Of a stretch of DNA of 64,000 bases, positions 51,396 to 61,442 are shown piece after piece. This DNA is from Ustilago trichophora (taxonomy: Eukaryota; Basidiomycota; Ustilaginomycetes; Ustilaginales; Ustilaginaceae): the NCBI GenBank assembly GCA_900323505.1, contig OOIN01000007.1, forward strand, positions 1,364,001 to 1,428,000, written 5' to 3'. The translations under genes were made by a program, and so were the position numbers. The notes below the pieces were generated by a model. That model worked only from the letters and a program-made list of their open reading frames with translations. It did not search any database and was not told where the DNA came from. Numbering within the stretch: position 1 is the stretch's first letter; each line of letters starts with the position of its first letter.

Positions 51396-53558
51396 ATGTC
51401 GTCGACCGCACACTCACCCCAAAAGATCAAGCTCTGCGAGCACATCTTGCTGCAGCACTTTGGTCCTATCGCCGCACGCGTTGGTGCGCTTCTTCTCAAA
51501 CGTGGTCGATTGACCATCCGTGAGATTGGACGCTTTCTCAACCAGGCACCTACCCGAACCAACCGTGGCCCTACCGACCCTTTCAGCAATACAAGTTCGA
51601 CACACAGCAAATCCACGCTTGTCTCGGCGCCCATTGCAGGTGCCAGCTCAAGCTACAGCACCGGCGATCCCAATGCTCCCGTTCCCGTACCAAAGCTGCT
51701 GGTCGAGCAAACCATCATGACCCTCATCCAGCATGGATGTGCCTGGCACAGTTCTACCGATCCTGAAGTCGCCGACCCGAACCAAGAGTTCTTCGAGATC
51801 AACATCAACGAGGTGCTTCTCCGTCCTCGTTTCGGCAGATACATTGGTATCGCAGAGGAAGAGCTCGGAGACACTGCTGCTCGAATTGCCAAGCTGGTAC
51901 TCCAGCACGGCAAGCTGCAGGCTAGCGACATTGTCAATCGCATCGCATCGGAGATGGACGCACAGCGCAATGCAGCATCCCTCGCCGCCGAGACTCAACA
52001 TAACGGCGATCCACCAAACGGCACCACCAACGGCTCAAACAAGCGCAAAGCAGGCGCTGAAGACGAGCTTGCCGATCTGCAGTCGGAAGTAGCGCGCCAG
52101 TTGACAATCATGCTCTACCGCACCTATTTGCGGCCTAGTTCGGTTCATCAGCACGTCTCGCCACGGGATAAGGAGATCAAATACGAAGCCAAGAAGAGGC
52201 GCGACTTGCGCGGCATTCCGACTCCCAAGGATTTGCAGCGAATCAAGGAGGAAGTGCGCGTCCAGATCGCCGAGGAAAGAGATGCCGATTGGGATGTCTC
52301 CGGAACCACTGTTTCGCTGGGACCGGATGGATTGGCCGCAGATCACCGCGAAACACGGCGTGGTTTGATTCGCAAAAAGCAGAGCGCTATCGCTGTCGCC
52401 AGTGCTGCGAGCAAGAGCAAGCGCTCCAAGTCTAGCAGCAGCAGCAGCAGCAGCAGCAAGGATAAGAAAAGCAGCAAGGACAAGGGAAGGGACAAGAACG
52501 GCGTCAACGGCATCCACGCTTCGTCGACCGCGGAAGGCTTCGACCCGGCAGAGGACTACGAAATTGACCCAAACGTATTCTTGCGCGTCCACTACGACCG
52601 CTTTGACGTCCATCTTCGCGATGAAGTTATGATCGATGCCGTTCGCGAAAAGTACAACAACACTGCCGCTGAGGTCTTTCGCCATCTCATCTATGCCGGT
52701 GATGCATCCACCAAAAAGTCGGTGCGCGACATTCGCAGTGCCCCCATCTCCATCACCACCCTTGCGCACAAGCTTCCCTCCGACCTCTCTCTCCAAAAAG
52801 GTTTCGACCGACGATCCTTTGGCAAGGATAAATCCTCGATCCCCAGTCGTCAAGAATTCCTCGCCGAGTACTGTGCCATCTTTTCCAACTCGGAAGACAT
52901 GTCTGGCAAGTCGAAAACCTCTCGTCTCATGGCACCCGCCTCTGACAGCAGTACCAAAACTGCTGGCGGATCCAAAGTCGCCTCCTCCCTCACCATCGAA
53001 TTCGGCAACGTGGCAGAGCGCATCCGCAAGGATCTTCTGCGCAATGTCGTCGAAGAAAAATTTGGCACCGCCGCCATTCGAATCATGAACATCCTTCGCG
53101 AAAAGGGCAAACTGGAAGAGAAGCACATCTCGAAACTCGCTCTCGTATCCATCTCTGAGACTCGCGATCTTTGCAGCCGTCTGTTTCACGCTTCGCTGCT
53201 GGGTTTGCAGGAAGTGCCCAAGACCAAAGATAGAGATCCGGCAAAGACTTTCTTTCTCTGGTTTGTAGACGAGGCCAAATGTCGAGCCTGGTTGTTGGAC
53301 CATCTCTACCAGAGTCTGGCAAGGTTGGGTCAGAGACGAAATGAGGAGATGAGGAGACAGATGCCTCTGTTGAGGAAAGTGGAGAGAAGCGATGTCAAAT
53401 TGGATACAGTAGGTCTTTTGACAGAGTGGGAGAGAGAGAGTTGGGAACGGTTGCAGACGGTGTTGCAGATGTTGACTGTGGCAGAGATGCGGACCGAGAT
53501 GGATGTATTCATCATGCGAGATCTTGCCGCTGGTACTTATGTCAGTGAGGAGCAGTGA
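51396..53558 (+). CDS. RPC82: RNA polymerase III subunit RPC82 (RPC3/C82)
   Basis: 720 aa, intronless, beginning with the family N-terminus KIKLCEHILLQHFGPIAARVGALLLKRG without its first residues. Rpc82 forms, with Rpc34 and Rpc31, the Pol III subcomplex needed for initiation at tRNA and 5S genes. Successive winged-helix-like blocks are visible at about 10-50, 85-190 and 395-480. A fourth is at 545-610, containing the FGTAAIRIMNILREKGKLEEKHISKLAL region. The C-terminal end has FFLWFVDEAKCRAWLLDHLYQSLARL followed by a coiled coil. A poly-Ser/Lys insert (about 340-375) separates the second and third winged helices. The yeast protein is 654 aa. Confidence 0.94.
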   Translation: MSSTAHSPQKIKLCEHILLQHFGPIAARVGALLLKRGRLTIREIGRFLNQAPTRTNRGPTDPFSNTSSTHSKSTLVSAPIAGASSSYSTGDPNAPVPVPKLLVEQTIMTLIQHGCAWHSSTDPEVADPNQEFFEININEVLLRPRFGRYIGIAEEELGDTAARIAKLVLQHGKLQASDIVNRIASEMDAQRNAASLAAETQHNGDPPNGTTNGSNKRKAGAEDELADLQSEVARQLTIMLYRTYLRPSSVHQHVSPRDKEIKYEAKKRRDLRGIPTPKDLQRIKEEVRVQIAEERDADWDVSGTTVSLGPDGLAADHRETRRGLIRKKQSAIAVASAASKSKRSKSSSSSSSSSKDKKSSKDKGRDKNGVNGIHASSTAEGFDPAEDYEIDPNVFLRVHYDRFDVHLRDEVMIDAVREKYNNTAAEVFRHLIYAGDASTKKSVRDIRSAPISITTLAHKLPSDLSLQKGFDRRSFGKDKSSIPSRQEFLAEYCAIFSNSEDMSGKSKTSRLMAPASDSSTKTAGGSKVASSLTIEFGNVAERIRKDLLRNVVEEKFGTAAIRIMNILREKGKLEEKHISKLALVSISETRDLCSRLFHASLLGLQEVPKTKDRDPAKTFFLWFVDEAKCRAWLLDHLYQSLARLGQRRNEEMRRQMPLLRKVERSDVKLDTVGLLTEWERESWERLQTVLQMLTVAEMRTEMDVFIMRDLAAGTYVSEEQ

Positions 53559-53852
53559 GATTCGCATCGGTTTTACTTTCGCTTGCAGCGAGGCAATGTC
53601 AAATTTTCCTTTTACGCATTAAGCATTCTCAGAAGTTCTCGATGTGAACGTGCAAAGGTCATAGATTGAGCGATGCTCGTTCGAAACTTTTTGAGTTGGC
53701 ATGAAGAATTGAGATCATGAGGGTATATTTCGTTCATGTGATGTGGTTTTGAGGGACGAGTAGGTTGCTATGAAACTTGCAACGTGAGCGCTTGACCTTG
53801 GAGCTGTGTCTTCACTGTTCAAGCTGAATGAAGGCTGGAGTGGCCTTCATCC

Positions 53853-54761
53853 TCATCGCCTGCGCCCATTCCGACCTCTCTGATCACCAAGACCCCGAGC
53901 CTCTCGCTGAGCGACGGTCTCGTCCCTGAGCTGCTTGAGCTGGCTCATCTGCGTCCGTCTCTCCTCCTCCTCTTGGGCAAATCTGTAGAAGGCAGCTCCT
54001 CTATACCTGTTTTCAAAGCTCGCATTGAAATGTTTCTCTCTCTTTTCCCGTTCTGCTCTTTCCCGGCGATATGCGGTCGGGTCGTAGACAGGGAAGCTGG
54101 TAGAAGGTCCATAGATGGCATTATCTTCTCCTTCTCCTTCCTCGTCTTGCTTATCTCCACCATACTTAGCAGGAAGTAAATCCCTCGGAATCTCGCTGAG
54201 CGGCGCCTTGCGAGTTCGACCGAATTCGTCGACGTATTCTATCTCCGGATCGCCCTCCTCCCCTGTATTATGTGTGATGTATTCATCATCATCATCATCG
54301 GAATGATGGGGGAGGTTGTCATTCTGCGCCTCGGCAAGCTTGCGCTCCCAATCGATACTACCTTCTTTCAATTGGTCCGAAGATAATCCCGCATACTTTC
54401 CCGCTTGGAGTTGGGAATAAATCCTTGCTTTGCGCTCGAGGTTTGCTCGGATGCTGTTCAGTTGAGACGTTGTGGGTTCGGCGGTGTTTTCTGCCGCGGT
54501 TGTACGCTTCTTTCCTTTGCTTGATGGAATGCTGCTGAGGGATGATTTGTTAGGTTTTGTAGGTTTCATGGAGGTGGAATCGAGAAAGCTCGATGATAGC
54601 TTCTTTGATTTGCGCTCTTCAAGGTCATCCAGTTTGCGTTTGGACGAGGAAGAGGAGGCGGTGGCTTTAGATCGCTCCAGCTCGGCTTTTAGATCGAGAA
54701 AAGAGGAAGAGATCGAGCCAGAGGAGCCGGAGTTGCCGGTTTGGAAGGATCTCTTGCTCAT
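53853..54761 (-). CDS. CCDC174-like coiled-coil protein
   Basis: 302 aa, intronless. The composition is highly charged. The N-terminal motif SSFLDLKAELERSK, the SIDWERKLAEA segment near residue 130 and the conserved EYVDEFGRTRKAPLSEIPR block near 170 match the CCDC174 family. The C-terminal FYRFAQEEEERRTQMSQLKQLRDET is a basic/acidic coiled coil. CCDC174 proteins are nuclear and in animals associate with the exon junction complex. The role in fungi is not settled. The C-terminal end is Arg/Gly-rich. Confidence 0.85.
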   Translation of the reverse strand: MSKRSFQTGNSGSSGSISSSFLDLKAELERSKATASSSSSKRKLDDLEERKSKKLSSSFLDSTSMKPTKPNKSSLSSIPSSKGKKRTTAAENTAEPTTSQLNSIRANLERKARIYSQLQAGKYAGLSSDQLKEGSIDWERKLAEAQNDNLPHHSDDDDDEYITHNTGEEGDPEIEYVDEFGRTRKAPLSEIPRDLLPAKYGGDKQDEEGEGEDNAIYGPSTSFPVYDPTAYRRERAEREKREKHFNASFENRYRGAAFYRFAQEEEERRTQMSQLKQLRDETVAQREARGLGDQRGRNGRRR

Positions 54762-55037
54762 GATGTCATACTTGCTGTGATGAGTGCCAATTGATGGAAG
54801 ATGCGAGGAAAGAGGAAGGGTGGAAGCTGGAAAAATGGTTCAAGGTGCTTTCGGATTCAGGGTCCACATAAGGCTTCCTTTCTCGGAAGTCGGCTTTCAG
54901 AATCGCCCTTTGCAGCAACCACACCTCACCCTCATCCTCACAACCTGCTGCACAACACACAGAGTACACACAGCGATGTGCTGTCTAATGGCAAAGAGGT
55001 ATCTAGATTTCGAGCCTGACAAAGTATCGATAGCCTG

Positions 55038-56323
55038 CTATGGCCCACCGAGCGAGGCGTCATTCAGAGCGACACAAACAGCCGCCCTATGATGGCCGTT
55101 ATACTGCCTGACCGTTTCACCGCTCGCCAGCTCCCAGAGTCTCGCCACATGATCCGAAGAAGCCGTTACAAGGTACGCCGAATCGGCACTAAAGGCGGCA
55201 TCCCACACCCAGCGTTGATGGCCCACAAGTGTCTTTTCCAGTGCAAATTCATAACGTGAAGTGGACCAGATCTTGACTGTTGCGTCTGCTGAGCATGTTG
55301 CCAAGTGTCTGCATCGCCGAAAAACAGAATGTAAGTGAACATGTTGTTGTTAGTCGAGTGAAGAGAGGGGTCAGCAAAGGAAAAAAGGGAAAAAAGGACT
55401 TACCGAACATCGGGGGAAAGCAAAACCCTCGTGAGGTACTTCTCGTGTGCTTGGAAAGTGGTAACGGGTTGCAACTCTGTAAAGTCACCACCTGCTGTTG
55501 CTGGGCTAGGCGGTTGACCTTGTTGAGCGTCGTATGTACCGTTGATGAATCTCCACACGTACACTTTGCCTGTGTTGTTTCCAGCTACCAAGCAGCTTCC
55601 GTCTGCGGCAACAGTTACTGATCTGATGGGCACGCCTTCTTCGGGAACCAGCTCGTGACTGCATCCGTTCTGTCCCAAGTCCCACACTTTGACACTTCCG
55701 TTTTGATCACAGCTGACGAGCTCACCCTGATTCGGGTGGACCACGACATCGTTCACAGGGCCCCTGTGGTCGTATATCCTAGTAGCTCTTGATGTGCGCA
55801 AGTCCCAAATTTTGAGAAGTCCATCTTCACCACCTGATACAAGCCATTGCATATCGCAGTGCCATGCGATTCCCGTCACGTTTCCTTGATGTCCTTCCAA
55901 GGTAGCGATAGGTTGTGCCGGTGCGGTGGCACCATTGCCACCTCCGCCTCCACCGGCAGCAGCGTTGGCCGCGGCGATACTGGCGGGAGAAGCTATTGAA
56001 CAGTCATAGAGCCGGATATGCGTATTTGCTGCGGCGGCAAGGAACCGTTTATCGGGGCTGATGGAGAGCCGGTTGACTTGAGAATCGGGATGCTGTATGG
56101 TACGAGAGCAGATGCCGGACCATGCTTCCCAGAATCGAATGGTATGGTCGTAGCCAGCGGTGACGAGTAGGACGGAGAGTGCGTCTTGTTGTGTGTTTTG
56201 CTGCGCTGCTTGCGCCGCGGCTGCTGCTTGGGCGGCGGCGTGCTGCTGATGGACCTCGGCAGCGGAGGTGGGTGGTGATCGACCTTGGGTTGGCATCCGA
56301 GCTGGTGCCCTGCGTGCTGCCAT
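55038..56323 (-). CDS. LST8: LST8, WD40 subunit of TOR complexes (one intron)
   Basis: Exon 1 is 56323-55404 and exon 2 is 55308-55038. The 95-bp intron begins GTAAGT and ends ATGCAG. The joined 396-aa frame continues VLLSPDVR directly into [14 protein letters not shown]. Lst8 binds the TOR kinase domain in TORC1 and TORC2. The hallmark first blade [25 protein letters not shown] minus its ends, the [17 protein letters not shown] stretch and the final [13 protein letters not shown] identify it clearly. An Ala/Gln-rich N-terminal extension of about 50 residues and a Gly/Ala-rich loop of about 25 residues in the second blade make it longer than yeast Lst8 (303 aa). It is divergent from the mL44 gene. 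Confidence 0.95.
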
Positions 56324-56990
56324 TGTGATGTGCTTCAATCACCTCCGGGAAGTGTACGAGCTGAGCAAATCCGGCTATAAGTGATTCAAGACCTTTTGCT
56401 TGGTCGAACGAGATGTCAGTGCCGCACACCGTGATTTCGTCGATGTCAGTGGGCTATAGCAGAATGCCACAATGGCAGAGAAAGAGGCCGAAATGTAGAG
56501 GCTGGGCGGACGGAAGTGGAAGACAAGCAGCAAGGGTCCGGAAACAGAGGCGGCCTGAGCATGGTGGAGTGAGTGCCAAAGTGGGGAAAGAAGCGCTGAA
56601 TCTCAGGTGGAGTTGGCTATTTCTCGTGCGGAATGAGATAGATTCCAAATTGGCCAGCATCACGTGAAGCAGACCTCTGCTTGCCTTCTCTTTGACTGGT
56701 TGGACTCGGAAGGCTTTCTTCTTTTTTGACTTTTTTTTTTTTTTTTTGTCCTTTCTCGTCCTCAAGTCAGCCGGGAATTTTGAGCCAAGAAGAATTGGAG
56801 ATTGACGGAAAGAGGCAGAGACAGACGACCCGGTCAAATTTCATCGTTGTACAAACTCCATCTCATCACGATCATCCAACTGTCTCGACCTTTTGCTCGA
56901 CATCACATCACATCACATTTCCATCTCATCATCACACAAGCTCACACATTTCCATTGACAGGCATCTTAAAGTCCTCGCCTAGTGTGACA
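56324..56990. other. Divergent region LST8 / mL44
   Basis: 667 bp between the two start codons. A T16 run lies at 56731-56746 and several ATCACA/CATCACATC repeats occur at about 56902-56935, in the mL44 5' UTR region. No gene and no GTAC-family motif were seen. Confidence 0.45.
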
Positions 56991-58334
56991 ATGTCGGCAA
57001 ACAGATCCATCTCGCGTGCACTCCGCCCATTGACCCAGAGCAACGCTTCCACCTCGACACAAGCTCTCTCAAACGCATCTCGACGTCGACCCATCGCGTC
57101 TCAGAGCCGATCCGCATCTACAGCCGTTGCCACCACCTCTACTTCCGCTTCTTCCTCTGACGTCTCCTCCTCATCGAGCTACGTGCACGACCCAACTCCC
57201 AACGTTCACCTGCCTCGACTTGCACGCTCCGAACCTGAGCTCTATGCTGCCATCCGTCCACCACCGCTCTCTGCATTCGCCGCTCTCACCTCGCGTCTGG
57301 GTCTCATTCCTTCCTCTGTCGACCCAGAGACACGCGATCGTCGTATCCGATTGGTTCACCAGGCGTGTACCCACCCTTCCTTCCAGACCCTCGTAGACAA
57401 GGTCAGCGCAACAGCCAACCTGCAACTCGAGCCTTCCGCCACTGTATCTGGGTTGGCCAAGAAGGATGGAACCTCCGCACTGGACAGCACTCAATTCCTC
57501 GCTCTCCAGACAGATGCAGTGGAACACCATGCAGCACTCGCAACCGTCGGCAACTCGCTTCTGGGAATGCTCGCGACGGAATACCTGCACTTGAGATACC
57601 CCAACTTGCCAACACGCGTCCTTAAAGCGGCTGTATCTGCCTTTGTAGGACCCACCACTTTGGCCGATGTCGGTGCGGAACTCGGCCTTGCCGCTTCGGG
57701 AATCCTACGATGGAACAAGGAAGCGCGCATCCCCACCTCCAACAATACCAACCAGAGACGTGCTGGTCGAGGAGCTACCTCTCGCAACAGCAACGTTTCC
57801 TCTTTCCCCATGCGAACTCTTCTCTCCAAAGACGTAACCGCAGATGCCATGCGTGCACTCACCGCCGTCATCTTCCAAGAGTCTGGCCTCTCGGCAGCTC
57901 GCACGTTTGTCACCGCACACTTTCTCAACCGCAGCCTCAACCTTGCACCTCTGCTCAAGTTCAATGACCCCAAACATGCCCTTGCCTCGACATGCGCCAA
58001 GTACGGCAAGCAGCCTCCTCAATCTCGCATGATTGCTGAGAGCGGTCGACTCAGCATCAGCCCCATCTTTGTCGTGGGCGTGTGGAGCGGTGCAACCAAG
58101 ATCGGTGAAGGTAGCGGAAGCAGTATTCGTATGGCTGAGTTTAGAGCTGCAGAAGATGCGCTCAGGAGATTGTATCTGGCGGAAACTCCTTTGGGTGACT
58201 TTGATTTGCCGAGTAGCACCCTTGATGGCGAATTTGGTGGTAAGGCTGGCGCAGCGACGCCGGACAAGGCATTCAAGGCTCAGCCGATCGGTGAGAGTGA
58301 GGTACTCGCCGCTGCTGGTAAGAACAGGCACTAG
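56991..58334 (+). CDS. MRPL3: Mitochondrial large-subunit ribosomal protein mL44 (RNase III-like)
   Basis: 447 aa from the ATG at 56991. The first ~70 residues are Ser/Arg/Ala-rich with RRRPIASQSRSAS, fitting a mitochondrial presequence. An RNase III-like domain follows (about 95-340): FAALTSRLGL, CTHPSFQ and the position of the RNase III signature, here HHAALATVGNSLLGM. The acidic residues of active RNase III (LGDA) are replaced by VGNS, so it should be catalytically dead, as in yeast MrpL3 and animal mL44. A dsRBD-like end covers about 345-415 (SPIFVVGVWSG...AAEDALRRLY). It functions as a structural protein of the mitoribosome. Confidence 0.92.
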   Translation: MSANRSISRALRPLTQSNASTSTQALSNASRRRPIASQSRSASTAVATTSTSASSSDVSSSSSYVHDPTPNVHLPRLARSEPELYAAIRPPPLSAFAALTSRLGLIPSSVDPETRDRRIRLVHQACTHPSFQTLVDKVSATANLQLEPSATVSGLAKKDGTSALDSTQFLALQTDAVEHHAALATVGNSLLGMLATEYLHLRYPNLPTRVLKAAVSAFVGPTTLADVGAELGLAASGILRWNKEARIPTSNNTNQRRAGRGATSRNSNVSSFPMRTLLSKDVTADAMRALTAVIFQESGLSAARTFVTAHFLNRSLNLAPLLKFNDPKHALASTCAKYGKQPPQSRMIAESGRLSISPIFVVGVWSGATKIGEGSGSSIRMAEFRAAEDALRRLYLAETPLGDFDLPSSTLDGEFGGKAGAATPDKAFKAQPIGESEVLAAAGKNRH

Positions 58335-58630
58335 GAGCCATTTCTATATTCAAAAAAGCATCGATCACACACACACATTTCCCAAAGAAAAAAACGACAA
58401 ACGGAAAACATTTTTCCCGTCTGCTCTACTGTATTAGGGTGCTCGCATTTCAATGGTAACCCTACTCATTCTCAGCACAATTTTGCACCCATGTCCGTTT
58501 CTTCTACGCTTGTACACCCATACAACGAGAAACACCTTGAGCGAGTGAAGCATAGGTTAAACAAATCTATGCTTACATTGCGTAGCATTCGAAAGTCGAA
58601 CCGAAAACACATTTGCAGCTCGAGCTACGA

Positions 58631-59941
58631 CTACACAACATCATCAAAATCTTCGCCACCATCATCGTCATCATCATCATCGCTCTCGTCATTCTCGCCG
58701 TAATCCTCCTCGTCTTCATTGTTGTTCTGCTGCTGTGCACTTTTGCCCTTTGCCTTTTCCTGTTCTTCCTTTTGTTGATCCCTCTTCTCTTGCTCCTGGC
58801 GCATATTTGAGTATTCCGGTTTCAAGCTCCAATTGCCCACGTAGGGGCCTCTCTTGTGCAGATCAGCAATCCCCGTCAATGTCTCTCTCAGATAGCTCTC
58901 TGGCTGCTGCGTTTCCGCACGCAACTTTTTCAAAGACCAGTACTGCCAACGTTCAAACAGCGTAAACAGCAGATCGAGCAGTTCGTTCTTGGGCATCCTG
59001 GCGAACTTCTCGCCACCCGCTCCACTTCCTCCCGAGGCCGAAGATTTGGGCTTGGAAGAGATGGCAGCGTTGAATCTGCTCTTGTTGGAGGTGGAGAGAC
59101 CGGCGCCTACTCCGGCGACGAGCATGTTGTGTCGTCCGGCATCGGTGGAATCGAGCATCTTTATTGTGCGTTTGGGGGTGGAGGCTTCTTCTCGTCGACG
59201 GCGGAGGAGTTCTCGGTAGGAGTCGGAGATGGGTGCGGCAGAGCCAAAGCCGGACGTGCCAGGTTTGACGTCCTGGGTGCGAGAGGAGGATGCAGTGGTT
59301 CGGATCTGAGGCTGGAGAGCGGCTTCGTTGGTGATTGTTCCACAGAGCGAGGTTATACGGCGCGTTTTGCCCCTCTTCTTCTTTCGGCCATCTTCACCCT
59401 CGGAATCCGACTCGGAGTCTGGCTCAGCTTTCTTCATCGCAGAAGAGCTGGAAGATGCCGGATTCACATCCTCGACCTTCTCCCGGAACGCATAGATGTT
59501 GCGTTTCAAGGTGGCCGCCGAATCCGCGGTGAGTTTCAGGTCATATGCCCTTGGAATCGTATCCCATCTGGGATTCTTGGGTTTGCCCGGTTCAGTCGGA
59601 ACAGCGGGTTGTGGTGGGTCGGGCAGCAACAACTCCATCCGTTGATGTCCAGTGTGATCCGGATCGTAGACCCTAACCGTACCCAGCCTCAAGTCGTCCG
59701 TACGGATGGCACTCCACGCCTGTAGCAAGAACTTGGGGATTTTGACCAGCCATACCGGATGCTTTCCTTCGGTGAGGTCAAGATCTTCATCCGGCTCCGG
59801 AGACAAGCGGGACAAGGCATCTGAGGCATCAGCGGGTGCACTGTTGGTGGAAGGATCGTCGTTGTTGCTACGAGGTCGTTTGCCGAGGGACGTAGATGAG
59901 GGCTCAGCAATAGGCTCTGTATCGTCTTCATAGTTCGACAT
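58631..59941 (-). CDS. TFG2: TFIIF beta subunit (RAP30/Tfg2)
   Basis: 436 aa, intronless. The dimerisation domain starts at VWLVKIPKFLLQAW near residue 63 and continues through LGTVRVYDP and YDLKLT. The C-terminal winged helix is at about 325-390 (MPKNELLDLLFTLFERWQYWSLKKL), with RETLTGIADLHKRGPYVGNWSL minus its last residues. TFIIF holds Pol II in the preinitiation complex. An acidic/Lys-rich insert (about 165-200), typical of fungal Tfg2, precedes the link RRREEASTPKRTI. The protein ends in a very acidic Asp/Glu tail of about 35 residues. Identification is firm; yeast Tfg2 is 400 aa. Confidence 0.95.
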   Translation of the reverse strand: MSNYEDDTEPIAEPSSTSLGKRPRSNNDDPSTNSAPADASDALSRLSPEPDEDLDLTEGKHPVWLVKIPKFLLQAWSAIRTDDLRLGTVRVYDPDHTGHQRMELLLPDPPQPAVPTEPGKPKNPRWDTIPRAYDLKLTADSAATLKRNIYAFREKVEDVNPASSSSSAMKKAEPDSESDSEGEDGRKKKRGKTRRITSLCGTITNEAALQPQIRTTASSSRTQDVKPGTSGFGSAAPISDSYRELLRRRREEASTPKRTIKMLDSTDAGRHNMLVAGVGAGLSTSNKSRFNAAISSKPKSSASGGSGAGGEKFARMPKNELLDLLFTLFERWQYWSLKKLRAETQQPESYLRETLTGIADLHKRGPYVGNWSLKPEYSNMRQEQEKRDQQKEEQEKAKGKSAQQQNNNEDEEDYGENDESDDDDDDDGGEDFDDVV

Positions 59942-61442
59942 TGTCGCAATAACCCTGTGTTTGAGTATGAAGAGTGGGATGGAGGAAAGGAGTGCAGTAG
60001 ATGCGAAACGAGCGAGAGAGGTGTTGGTCTAAACGCAAAATCAAGGCTCCACTTTTCGCGATCGCATCGCGTCCTCCTTTCCCATCTCCCGATGCAAACC
60101 AACAAGCCTTGCATGTTAGACCTTCAAGAGAGTGAATGACATGACGGATATTCGGCACAACTCAACACATTCAGCCAGATGCAGCGGCTGCAGCAACGAC
60201 AACTGCATGGCAAACTCTCCGAAATTGTCGGCATCAGAACCAGAATTGCTCCCTGGGCTCCAGATCTAGCGCTTCGGGTTCCCTGGGCTCCAGCTTTCCT
60301 TTTGATCTCCTGTCCATCCTTTACAGTAAAACTCAGCTCCGTCCGTCGTTCCCAAAATCCGTCCTTCGGCTGGTAGACCCGATCTTTCCCGTTTCAATAA
60401 AATCCCAGCCGCTGTCCGTTCCGTTTGTGAGTAAACAGAGAGACTGAGTTGGATCTGAGAAAATCTGTAATGAGAAGAAGGGACGAGTGGGGAGTTATGG
60501 AGAGGGTTGGTACGAACAACGTCACCCTCAGGTGGTACCAAAAAGAAAAAAAGAAAGGAAAAAGAAAGAAGATCAAACGGAAGAGCGGGCGGGAACGCGG
60601 CAAGAAATACTCCGCGGCTTCACACACAAGGGCAGCCGCCCACGCTACCTTTTTTTTTTTTTTTTTTTTTTTTTTCTTCTCTCTCTCCTTTTATTTTGTC
60701 TTGTGACCCTACTTCCCGACACAAACTCACCGGTGCATCGTGGAAGGTGTACTTTCGGTACCCACTCTTGTATCGGCCCAACAAACAATTCGAGCTGCCT
60801 CAGGAATCATCTCTTTAAACCAAAGTCGAGAAGGAAAAAAGCCTGCCAAAGAGCGGAACGAGGATACCGTAGGCGGCGGAGTTGAAGGTGGGGAAAGAGC
60901 TTTGCATGCCGACGTCCAAATTTCCACTTCTCTATGCTCGTGTTTGTGTTCGTGCTCATGCTCGGCTAGCTATCTGGATTGGATTTTTTTTGTTGTTGTT
61001 CCACTTTTGCCGGTCGTATCTGTGTCCAGTAACCACTTAGCACCATACGGGATTGCAGTGTGCGGGGTAGTTTGGAGAGGGAGATATGATTGGATCCCCG
61101 GCTGATTCTGTTGGTATCTCTGTGCCCGAAGGGAGGAGACGGATCTCCATGTGCCTCTGTATGTGTGTTTGTGTGTCACTCCTCGTTGCTCCCCGCTCAA
61201 GCCGAAGGTACAGTAGTAATGTGACTCGCTACCCTTGCTCCTGACTTTGGATCATCATCTTGCTAACGCTGATAAAGAGGGGTCCGTCTTGTTGAGGAGC
61301 TTTTACTCCCCACATCCCATCAGCCTTTCCCCACTCTAGAGTATTGGGACCGTCCATCACATCCATCCCTCTACCTAAGTATCCCTGTTGGACCTTCTGT
61401 TCCTCTGGGGCGTGACGTGACAGGTCCATCGCCACCACCACC
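59942..61442. other. 1.5-kb divergent region TFG2 / permease
   Basis: No gene is recognised. It contains a 13-bp direct repeat CCCTGGGCTCCAG at 60251-60263 and 60281-60293, a T26 run at 60650-60675 and a GTACAGTA motif at about 61208-61215. ORFs in the area read through homopolymers and have no family features. Confidence 0.45.
60650..60675 (+). repeat. T26 homopolymer
   Basis: A run of 26 T followed by a short CT-rich stretch in the promoter interval of the permease gene. Confidence 0.85.

Noticed and set aside
52035..53567. 510-codon minus-strand ORF opposite RPC82
   Set aside because: It is antisense to a well supported gene and has shadow-like composition.
58856..59725. 289-codon plus-strand ORF opposite TFG2
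   Set aside because: It is a shadow of TFIIF beta and contains none of its own conserved motifs.
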